This document shows positions 45,301-48,923 of a DNA stretch of 64,000 nucleotides, piece by piece (position 1 is the stretch's first letter; the number at the start of each line of letters is the position of its first letter). The notes under the pieces are model-generated. The model did not search any database. It had not been told where the DNA came from and saw only the letters and a program-made list of their open reading frames with translations. The stretch spans positions 38,948,623 to 39,012,622 of the forward strand of contig NC_092859.1 of assembly GCF_032062135.1 (NCBI RefSeq). Direction: 5' to 3'. The stretch is from Pyxicephalus adspersus. Taxonomy: Eukaryota; Chordata; Amphibia; Anura; Pyxicephalidae. The translations under genes and the position numbers were made by a program.

Positions 45301-47263
45301 TACAAGGATGTTGCAGCTTGATTGTCACTATTGAAATATTTAGAAGTGAAACCCTTTGCTTTGGTCCTGTATTGACTATGATGTGATACCACAGTGTTTG
45401 AATTAACCTCATGACGCCAATTTGGGGTAGACTGATGCCACCCTTGGAATGTTTATGGCTACCCAATGTAACAGCTAATTAAAACACACATAAATTTCAC
45501 TGACAGACCTTCCATCATCTTCCTATCTTCTTACAGTAGCCTAAGGTAGAGATCCTACAAGAACCTGTACTAAAAAAAGATATGTATGCTGTCAGTGCTG
45601 ACATCCAAATATGCTAACTCCAGTGATCAAGAAGCAGCCTGGACATTTTTAACTTGTCTCTGATATTTCTGTAACCAAATGACAAGTTTTTTTTTAAATG
45701 AAACCTGTCAGGACAATTTACTTGTATATTCAGAAGAAGCTAAAAAGAAGACCATAAATACTTACTTCTGGATCTTTTTAGGAAATTGCAGCATTAATGC
45801 TCTCTGTCCAAATTTTCAGCCAGTTTGATTTTTCAAGAAAATATTTCTTGAAATATTCTCTTCCCAAATATTCAGCATTTTCAAGAAAAGCGCAAAGATG
45901 CAGCATGCAAAAAACACAGGAGGAAGATTTTACCAGCATTGAAATGCATTTCTGAAGAACCTACCCGATGGAGTTTGTGCTCAGTCACGATGCTCTTGGT
46001 GTTAGTGTCCCACACCTTCACAGTCCCATCATCAGAGCTGCTGGCACAGATGTGAGATTGACCAGAGTAGTGGGAGAAGGCAAAGCCAGACACTCTCTCT
46101 GTATGTCCAACCAGTTCCCCTGAAAGAGAAATAGAAAAAAATATTCCTTATTAACAGGAATACTACAATATGGTCACATACAAGCAATATATCCAGGCAA
46201 CAGAACAGTTTCAGAACGAGTGCTCCTTCAAAGAACTTCTGCCAAATTTTATGAAAACCTTTACATTTCAAAGGTACTTTCATTGGTGACTTTTAACTCA
46301 CCATAGTACTTCACTGGGTATCAAACTGATCCAATCACTTCAGTACTTTCTAAAGTCCTGTAAAGCTGTCTGATGAGCTCTGTGTACACAGTGTCGTTCT
46401 GTTCTATGGAAATGGGATGGGGAAAATGAGAGAGTGGCCCTTCACTGTAATCTGCTCTATAAATGGACGTGGTTTGATAGACAATGAGGGCCACTGTATG
46501 CATATCAGATATTAGCACGAGACGAGCATGTCCATTTGTATTGGGTGAGAATCATCTGACATGTGTTCAAAGCTTAAGTCACTGTCTGAGAACAACTACA
46601 CATAGGAGTTCAGCTTTCCCATTACCTCAAAGCATATTAATGTCTATATTTAGCTTTTGTCCAGAGTTAAATCTTAAGCGTAATCCATGCTTAACTTGTG
46701 TTGTTCAGACTAATAAATTCAATCTAGTTCCTCCCAGCCTAACAAACTTACCTTCTTTTTAGCCACTGGGAGTAAAAGCAAAGCCCCAGGTAAGTTACAG
46801 TTTGCTACAGTCATAACTTACACAGGTATATAGAACCTCTGTGACAATACTGACCAGCCCAGCACTATACCATGTGTTACTCCATGTCCATTAGTACAGG
46901 ACATCTCCTTCAGCTAATCAAACTACAGGGAGTTTGGAGGTTAGCAAAGCACATGTTTGCTTTAATGTGGCACTTAAGCAAATGGGCAGGTCTTTATTTC
47001 AGAAACAAAGTGATGTCCCTTCTGCATAGTTACCTACCTAATCGTAAAATCTTGATATACAGAATTAATGCTCATTAATCAGATTCTAGTGAGATGTTAA
47101 AAATGTGTAGCACATTACCATAGAATGCAGGCTCCTGGGGGTTTATACGCATCAAATACACAGAATTACGAGCAGTGAACCCAAAGAGGCCACCGGCTGC
47201 ATCACTGGAACGACTGCAGTACCAGTTTGGGGATGCACTAAGCATCCGGTCTGGGTTGCCCAT
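8232..47263 (-). CDS. GEMIN5: Gem-associated protein 5, complete split coding sequence (28 coding exons, 1,475 aa)
   Basis: GEMIN5 is the SMN-complex subunit that recognises the Sm site and cap of pre-snRNAs and delivers them for Sm-ring assembly; it also binds ribosomes and tunes translation. The coding exons, from 5' to 3', are listed separately below; every junction keeps phase, and the sum is 4,428 nt including TAA at 8232-8234. Residues 1-712 form WD40 blades (for example [33 protein letters not shown]) making two propellers. SPNWYC places W14 and Y15 exactly where the human protein has its RNA-contacting pair. Residues about 713-870 are a Lys-rich and acidic linker, about 870-1110 a TPR-like dimerisation module, and about 1250-1475 the C-terminal RNA-binding part. 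Human GEMIN5 is 1,508 aa, so the model is near full length. The start ATG has A at -3 and G at +4. All introns use GT-AG except one probable GC-AG. Product and model are confident; UTR ends are not. Confidence 0.95.
8741..8831 (-). CDS. GEMIN5: GEMIN5 coding exon 27
   Basis: Residues 1389-1419: [20 protein letters not shown] then EYPEYLK, matching the family's LPELTKRL segment. Acceptor CTCCAG, donor AAG|GTGAGA, phase 0. Confidence 0.93.
9078..9498 (-). CDS. GEMIN5: GEMIN5 coding exon 26
   Basis: Residues 1249-1388: [14 protein letters not shown], an acidic stretch, then helix-forming [20 protein letters not shown] in the C-terminal RNA-binding region. It is the longest coding exon (421 nt). 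Donor AT|GTGAGT, phase 2. Confidence 0.95.
9916..9959. repeat. (TATG)n microsatellite
   Basis: Ten or so tandem TATG units with one interruption, in a GEMIN5 intron. Confidence 0.9.
10454..12274 (+). mobile_element. Tc1/mariner-type element, nearly complete, inactive
   Basis: The termini CAGTTAGGTCCATAAATATTT and its inverse are flanked by TA dinucleotides at 10452-10453 and 12275-12276, the Tc1 target duplication, giving a 1,821-bp element. On the plus strand, broken transposase pieces appear in order: a helix-turn-helix stretch ([20 protein letters not shown], about 11060-11130), the first catalytic Asp in LWTDETK (about 11250), the second in [10 protein letters not shown] (about 11540) and SPDLNPIE with the Glu (about 11635). 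A frameshift near 11205-11263 and an in-frame TAA at 11454 inactivate it. The Glu-bearing block is duplicated. Confidence 0.9.
11457..11960 (+). pseudogene. Tc1 transposase C-terminal fragment with duplicated block
   Basis: This 167-codon open frame is the catalytic C-terminus of the Tc1-like transposase. Nucleotides 11595-11783 are repeated from 11784 with a 189-bp period (63 codons), so [20 protein letters not shown] occurs twice, carrying two copies of the catalytic Glu. The family normally has one. The second copy ends in a different tail near 11925. It is not a functional transposase because the upstream frame is broken. Confidence 0.85.
13308..13660. mobile_element. Palindromic MITE split by another repeat
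   Basis: The left half (GATTTATTAAAGCTCTCCAA...) and right half (...TTGGAGAGCTTTAATAAATC) are inverted copies, each with the phrases GGAATGGATCTGGTCCAG and GTGTATCCTCTCCAG or their relatives. A second repeat (13419-13553) sits in the centre. A related uninterrupted copy is at 51112-51268. Confidence 0.75.
13419..13553 (-). repeat. Interspersed repeat, copy 1 of 3
   Basis: It contains TATTTATATAGAGCCAACAT and GCAGCGCTGTACATTAAATA with an (ATT)n tail at its left. Opposite-orientation copies are at 49246-49377 and 51551-51641. It is inserted in the MITE at 13308-13660. No ORF; class uncertain (SINE or DNA element). Confidence 0.6.
13980..14142 (-). CDS. GEMIN5: GEMIN5 coding exon 25
   Basis: Residues 1195-1248: [34 protein letters not shown] and [14 protein letters not shown]. 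Acceptor CATTCAG, donor G|GTAAGG, phase 1. Confidence 0.95.
15637..15897 (-). CDS. GEMIN5: GEMIN5 coding exon 24
   Basis: Residues 1108-1194: [31 protein letters not shown] and [10 protein letters not shown], ending in IPKQ. Acceptor ATATACAG, donor CAG|GTAATG, phase 0. The antisense frame is also open here but is not coding. Confidence 0.93.
16444..16803. mobile_element. MITE with ATTAAAGTGGAACCAAAC termini
   Basis: The left terminus ATTAAAGTGGAACCAAACT is the inverse of the right GTTTAGTTCCATTTTAAG. There is no coding capacity. It shares an internal GAAGGGACATCACCTGT phrase with the element at 57895-58158. Confidence 0.65.
17186..17396 (-). CDS. GEMIN5: GEMIN5 coding exon 23
   Basis: Residues 1037-1107: [32 protein letters not shown] and [10 protein letters not shown]. 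Acceptor CCCATAG, donor CTG|GTAATT, phase 0. Confidence 0.95.
18006..18361. mobile_element. MITE with TTAAAGCAGAACTTAAA-like termini, copy 1
   Basis: The left end TCAAAGCACAACTTAAAAAG and right end TAGGTCTGCTTTAACT are inverted relatives, matching the element at 58551-58976. It is a non-autonomous DNA transposon of unassigned superfamily. Confidence 0.55.
18778..18832. repeat. Perfect hairpin, 19-bp arms
   Basis: AGAAGCCTCCAGCTTCTAA at 18778-18796 is exactly complementary to 18814-18832, with a 17-nt loop. It lies in the hAT-like element. Confidence 0.9.
18900..19460. repeat. Tandem units inside the hAT-like element
   Basis: Four imperfect units of about 135-180 bp start near 18909, 19069, 19206 and 19385. 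Each carries GGTGTTAGCCACAGGTGTCC, CACTTGCACCTC and AGAGAAATTGGGGTTCAG-like phrases plus AACAGGGTAGATTTTTTTGA. They are not CRISPR: there are no short identical repeats with unique spacers. Confidence 0.7.
19717..19836 (-). CDS. GEMIN5: GEMIN5 coding exon 22 (probable GC donor)
   Basis: Residues 997-1036: [29 protein letters not shown]. To keep the conserved KCYLGA across the junction, the donor must be AAGTG|GCAAGT, a GC-type splice site with otherwise perfect consensus. The alternative GT donor two codon positions upstream (AA|GTGGCA) is weak and would drop the Cys. Phase 2. Confidence 0.9.
20667..20814 (-). CDS. GEMIN5: GEMIN5 coding exon 21
   Basis: Residues 948-996: [16 protein letters not shown] and [20 protein letters not shown], the most conserved part of the dimerisation module. 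Donor AG|GTAGGT, phase 2. Confidence 0.95.
21140..21277 (-). CDS. GEMIN5: GEMIN5 coding exon 20
   Basis: Residues 902-947: [20 protein letters not shown] and [12 protein letters not shown], helices of the TPR-like module. Donor G|GTAGGT, phase 1. Confidence 0.94.
21755..21844 (-). CDS. GEMIN5: GEMIN5 coding exon 19
   Basis: Residues 872-901: [19 protein letters not shown], start of the TPR-like module. Acceptor CTGTAG; the donor is weak (GAAG|GTTTGT). Phase 1. Confidence 0.92.
22543..22668 (-). CDS. GEMIN5: GEMIN5 coding exon 18
   Basis: Residues 830-871: [20 protein letters not shown] and [13 protein letters not shown]. Acceptor TTAACAG, donor G|GTAAGG, phase 1. Confidence 0.93.
23829..23957 (-). 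CDS. GEMIN5: GEMIN5 coding exon 17 (linker)
   Basis: Residues 787-829: a Pro/Ser-rich stretch then [15 protein letters not shown], matching the Lys/Glu-rich linker of the family. The acceptor is duplicated (TTACAGTTACAG), which would allow a start at 23951 two codons shorter. Donor G|GTAACT, phase 1. Confidence 0.88.
24556..25434. mobile_element. Probable non-autonomous DNA transposon
   Basis: AGGCTTAGTCTACATGG at the left and TGTAGACTTAGCCT at the right are inverted termini of about 14-18 bp around about 850 bp lacking recognisable coding sequence. A second directly repeated AGGCTAGTCTACA lies near 24642. It includes a 20-T run at 24792-24811. Confidence 0.45.
25855..26060 (-). pseudogene. 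CR1-like LINE 3' fragment
   Basis: On the minus strand [19 protein letters not shown] matches the C-terminus seen in the CR1-like copy at 40.7 kb ([18 protein letters not shown]). Only this end is preserved, consistent with a 5'-truncated insertion. Confidence 0.65.
26329..26364. repeat. (TA)n microsatellite
   Basis: About 18 TA units in a GEMIN5 intron. Confidence 0.9.
26822..26981. mobile_element. hAT-like MITE, copy 1
   Basis: It is homologous in inverse orientation to 53046-53212. Shared phrases include AGCTTGGTGGGA, AGTAACCACC, GGTGGTTACT and GTGGTGCACCCA, and it ends in CTGGGGAGGACACTG. The left terminus is eroded. Confidence 0.55.
27260..27481 (-). CDS. GEMIN5: GEMIN5 coding exon 16 (linker)
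   Basis: Residues 713-786: basic [16 protein letters not shown] followed by an acidic Glu/Asp/Ser-rich stretch. This is the low-complexity linker after the propellers. Acceptor CAACAG, donor G|GTAATT, phase 1. Confidence 0.93.
28238..28409 (-). CDS. GEMIN5: GEMIN5 coding exon 15
   Basis: Residues 656-712, last WD blade: [35 protein letters not shown] and EHSRPPK. Donor G|GTCAGT, phase 1. Confidence 0.95.
28829..30264 (+). mobile_element. Tc1-like element relic with transposase remnant
   Basis: Both ends match the short MITE at 48189-48383: the left TTCAGAATAATATTA terminus plus subterminal AATGCATTGGAAACACTGCA, and the right GTTCAAATGCATTTGCGTTTATAG. Between them the plus strand at 29700-29966 encodes a transposase C-terminus: KDNSPKHT with the second catalytic Asp, and [14 protein letters not shown] with the Glu. 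Upstream frames are broken. It lies in the intron between GEMIN5 coding exons 14 and 15. Confidence 0.75.
30929..31068 (-). CDS. GEMIN5: GEMIN5 coding exon 14
   Basis: Residues 609-655: [20 protein letters not shown] and SASYDGTSQ, a canonical WD blade. Acceptor CCCCCAG, donor CAG|GTGAGA, phase 0. Confidence 0.95.
31451..31468. repeat. Poly(A) run
   Basis: Eighteen A in a GEMIN5 intron. No retroelement body was recognised beside it. Confidence 0.8.
32164..32345 (-). CDS. GEMIN5: GEMIN5 coding exon 13
   Basis: Residues 548-608: [20 protein letters not shown] and [16 protein letters not shown]. Donor G|GTGAGA, phase 1. Confidence 0.95.
33124..33197 (-). CDS. GEMIN5: GEMIN5 coding exon 12
   Basis: Residues 524-547: [14 protein letters not shown] and IAIGNEDG. 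A 74-nt exon; acceptor TTATCAG, donor GG|GTAAGT, phase 2. Confidence 0.93.
33656..33792 (-). CDS. GEMIN5: GEMIN5 coding exon 11
   Basis: Residues 478-523: [18 protein letters not shown] then [13 protein letters not shown]. Acceptor TGTGCAG, donor AAA|GTGAGT, phase 0. Confidence 0.93.
33872..33954 (-). CDS. GEMIN5: GEMIN5 coding exon 10
   Basis: Residues 450-477: [20 protein letters not shown], start of the second propeller's next blade, with the Tyr of the human cap-binding pocket region retained. Donor G|GTGAGT, phase 1. Confidence 0.95.
35056..35141 (-). CDS. GEMIN5: GEMIN5 coding exon 9
   Basis: Residues 422-449: [20 protein letters not shown], then IYDVFSSK. Acceptor TTTCTAG, donor AA|GTAAGA, phase 2. 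It has no ATG-initiated open frame of its own and was found by reading between the flanking exons. Confidence 0.93.
35508..35720 (-). CDS. GEMIN5: GEMIN5 coding exon 8
   Basis: Residues 351-421: [34 protein letters not shown] and [10 protein letters not shown], about one and a half blades. Donor GCG|GTAAGT, phase 0. Confidence 0.95.
36117..36523. mobile_element. MITE with TACAGACAGTCCCCGAGTTAC terminus
   Basis: The left TACAGACAGTCCCCGAGTTA and right ACGTTGGACTACCTGTA ends are inverted relatives, with internal GGGACTGTAGGTTTGTTCTT. A repeat of this kind is common in amphibian genomes. It lies in the intron between GEMIN5 coding exons 7 and 8. Confidence 0.65.
37995..38157 (-). CDS. GEMIN5: GEMIN5 coding exon 7
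   Basis: Residues 296-350: [24 protein letters not shown] and ISTSMDRD. Acceptor TTTCTAG, donor GAT|GTAAGT, phase 0. Confidence 0.95.
38345..39595 (+). pseudogene. L1/Tx1-like LINE 3' end
   Basis: An open stretch at 38345-38677 matches the ORF2 C-terminus: [20 protein letters not shown] corresponds to the family's HIWW.CP..FW motif. A 3' UTR-like region follows, ending near AACAAATAAAATC. A MITE (39065-39383) is inserted in it. Confidence 0.6.
39065..39383. mobile_element. MITE with TAGGCTGCATACACACGT terminus
   Basis: The left TAGGCTGCATACACACGT and right ACGTGTGTACATAGCCTTA ends are inverted repeats. The interior is GC-richer than its surroundings and includes GGGAGGGGAGGGGGGAG. It is nested in the L1-like fragment, so it is younger than that insertion. 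Less complete relatives may exist near 46.32-46.56 and 49.49-49.69 kb. Confidence 0.7.
40094..40226 (-). CDS. GEMIN5: GEMIN5 coding exon 6
   Basis: Residues 252-295: [15 protein letters not shown] and [11 protein letters not shown]. The Trp in the latter segment corresponds to a cap-binding Trp of human GEMIN5. Donor GG|GTAAGT, phase 2. Confidence 0.95.
40676..42235 (-). pseudogene. CR1-like LINE with internal deletion
   Basis: On the minus strand an endonuclease C-terminal piece ([13 protein letters not shown] and SSDHNMISF, 41587-41886) is followed by the reverse-transcriptase C-terminus: [31 protein letters not shown] and [11 protein letters not shown] at 40882-41136, then [12 protein letters not shown] and [10 protein letters not shown] at 40679-40885. 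The FADDTK palm region is missing, with an apparent join near 41140-41230. It is inactive and lies in the GEMIN5 intron between coding exons 5 and 6. Confidence 0.8.
42300..42350. repeat. (AT)n microsatellite
   Basis: About 25 AT units at the 5' edge of the CR1-like element. Confidence 0.95.
42762..42881 (-). CDS. GEMIN5: GEMIN5 coding exon 5
   Basis: Residues 212-251: a divergent loop, then [16 protein letters not shown], a canonical WD blade end. Acceptor TTATCAG, donor G|GTGAGT, phase 1. A shadow frame also reads open through this exon but matches nothing. Confidence 0.95.
43697..43848 (-). CDS. GEMIN5: GEMIN5 coding exon 4
   Basis: Residues 161-211: [12 protein letters not shown] closes one blade and [14 protein letters not shown] opens the next. 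It ends in an acidic loop ([14 protein letters not shown]). Donor G|GTATAT, phase 1. Confidence 0.95.
44400..44581 (-). CDS. GEMIN5: GEMIN5 coding exon 3
   Basis: Residues 101-160, WD blade: [22 protein letters not shown], then [19 protein letters not shown] starting the next blade. Donor GG|GTAGGT, phase 2. Confidence 0.95.
44790..45175. mobile_element. GC-rich block, probable hAT-type non-autonomous element
   Basis: This stretch is clearly GC-richer than the rest of the intron (for example CCGGCCTAACGTCCCCTGGC, CTGCCGCGG). It ends at AAGTTTGCCGACCCTT, the inverse of a hAT-type AGGGTCGGCAAACTT terminus. A matching left terminus was not found. It contains the inverted pair TATTTACC / GGTAAATA around 44948-44996. 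No gene is seen. Confidence 0.45.
45965..46119 (-). CDS. GEMIN5: GEMIN5 coding exon 2
   Basis: Residues 49-100, WD blade 1: [17 protein letters not shown] then [11 protein letters not shown]. The acceptor TTTCAG joins phase 1; donor CGG|GTAGGT, phase 0. Confidence 0.95.
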
Positions 47264-47274
47264 CCTTGTGTCAC
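47119..47274 (-). CDS. GEMIN5: GEMIN5 coding exon 1 (ATG at 47263)
   Basis: Residues 1-48. It contains SPNWYC (W14, Y15) and the first strand [17 protein letters not shown]. Coding starts at 47263; 47264-47274 is 5' UTR after the acceptor. The donor is ATG|GTAATG, phase 1. Confidence 0.92.
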
Positions 47275-48188
47275 CTGCAAAAAACAATAAAAATGTCACA
47301 AAGAATATATTAAAATGATACATGTGATGTGGTACAAAATTACACAGCAATAATGACTATTTGAGGAGAAATTCCAAACATCAATCATTCAGCAAGTACA
47401 ATGGTGAAAAAGTTCACTGATTTTAAATTAACCCAACTTTTCTGTAATTCCTGACAACTAACACTCATGCAACTCCCTGAGGCATGTACTCTGTACTATT
47501 TTTACTTTGGATAGGGCAAGTTGGAGCCTCAGCTTTTTATTGCCATCAGTTTTCGCCTAACTTTCTATTCCAAAAACACCTGGGCAGGAAAATGGAAATT
47601 CCACCTAAAGTCCCAATAAAACCTACCCAAAACTACACACTCTTCTAGCCCTTACTGATGCCTGTGGCCCCATGGGGGAGATTTCCCTCCACTGTCTATT
47701 CTAACACCTGTCAAATAGGAAATTGAGGGCTCTGTTAGAGAAAATTGTCCTCATTTCCTGTCTACTAAAACATTGGGCAAATCTTCCATACAAAAAAAAA
47801 AAAAAACTGACTGCGTTTCCTTTCAAAGTTCTACGTTAACCATACATTAGAATGTCTAGAGGATCCCTATTGGAGACATTTCACCCTTAAATGATTCCAT
47901 TACAGAAAAGGAAATGATTACCCCCATTGATCCAGAGAAATCAAGAGTAGGTAAAAGGTACACGAGATGTTATAGCTTCTTATCTCACTGGGGCAGGAAG
48001 TGAAGGCAAATTTTCCCAAAAAGGTAACAATCACTAATAAAAGCTGACAGTGGTCATGTTTTTGTTCAGGATGGGAAATATTATCTTTAGTACTAAACTG
48101 CTATATATTCCAAAGGCACGTTTTCCTAATCCGGGGGCTGGATGTGTACTTCCTGTGTGTTAGATGTATCTACCTGCATGTATAAATG

Positions 48189-48383
48189 TGTTCAGAATAA
48201 TAGCACTGTATTTAGGTGAATGATCCTCCAAATCAGCTTTTATTTCCAAAGGAATAACACACATTTCATGTTTTGATTTGGAATAGAAGTGCAGTGTTCC
48301 CAATGCATTTATGTGTATAGAAATAAAAGTTAGTTTTAGCTTTATTCACGTTTTCAAGACAGTGTTATTATTCCGAACACAAC
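48189..48383. mobile_element. MITE derived from the 28.8-kb Tc1-like element
   Basis: The termini TGTTCAGAATAATAGCACTGT and ACAGTGTTATTATTCCGAACA are inverted repeats. Its interior (AATAACACACATTTC..., GCAGTGTTCCCAATGCATTT) matches the subterminal parts of the element at 28829-30264, so it is an internally deleted derivative. It lies in the presumed GEMIN5 intron 1. Confidence 0.75.
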
Positions 48384-48429
48384 TGTATATGTCAGTCCAT
48401 ATATAATGCATATCAATAGGCTGTGTGTG

Positions 48430-48571
48430 TATATAGATATATATATATACACTAATATACACACACAATATATACCAGTATATTGTCCTTTTATACAGTA
48501 TATCTAGATATTATCTATGTGTATGGTATACATTGTATATTATCAGACTATGCATATATATATATATACTT

Positions 48572-48613
<42 letters not shown>
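48430..48613. repeat. AT/AC-rich microsatellite cluster
   Basis: Mixed (AT)n and (AC)n runs, longest at about 48581-48613, in the presumed GEMIN5 intron 1, 300 bp from the promoter. Confidence 0.85.
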
Positions 48614-48616
<3 letters not shown>

Positions 48617-48799
48617 ATATATTGGGATAATATGTATATACAGGCAGAATATTAGGACATTCTCCCATAGTATATAGACACTGCTACCAGAACACAATAT
48701 GTATATGTACAGTGTATATTGTGCACACACAGTGTATATAGCACAGCCCCTCCATGCCGTATCAGCATGGTGTACAGACATGAACAGCCTCCCTCTTAC

Positions 48800-48870
48800 C
48801 TCCTCTGCTGCAGCCTCTCCTCACAACGCTGCCTGTCGTAAAGAGCCGGCTGTGACATGTGAGCGAGATT
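48800..48870 (-). other. GEMIN5: Probable non-coding exon 1 of GEMIN5 (5' UTR)
   Basis: The first coding exon is preceded on the minus strand by a good acceptor (TTGTTTTTTGCAG) rather than promoter-like DNA. The nearest GC-rich sequence holds an excellent minus-strand donor, GAGGAG|GTAAGAG, at 48800/48799. Splicing these would give a leader joined by an intron at 47275-48799. The upstream limit (transcription start) is not visible. The exon is inferred and has no coding homology to support it. Confidence 0.5.
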
Positions 48871-48898
48871 TTCGGAGCAGGCGCCGTAAAGCGAGTCC

Positions 48899-48909
48899 AA
48901 GATGGCGGC
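48899..48909 (+). promoter_or_regulatory. YY1-type motif over the MRPL22 start codon
   Basis: AAGATGGCGGC is the YY1 core arrangement often found at the start codons of ribosomal and mitochondrial genes. The sequence match is direct; binding is inferred. Confidence 0.55.
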
Positions 48910-48923
48910 GGCCATGGCTTCGT
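48902..48923 (+). CDS. MRPL22: MRPL22 coding exon 1
   Basis: Codons 1-7 (MAAAMAS) plus one base; donor T|GTGAGT. It is too short to show as an open frame. The identity follows from position, phase and the presequence it completes. Confidence 0.85.

Noticed and set aside
48483..48781. Tyr/Ile-rich open frames on both strands
   Set aside because: They are translations of the AT/AC microsatellite.
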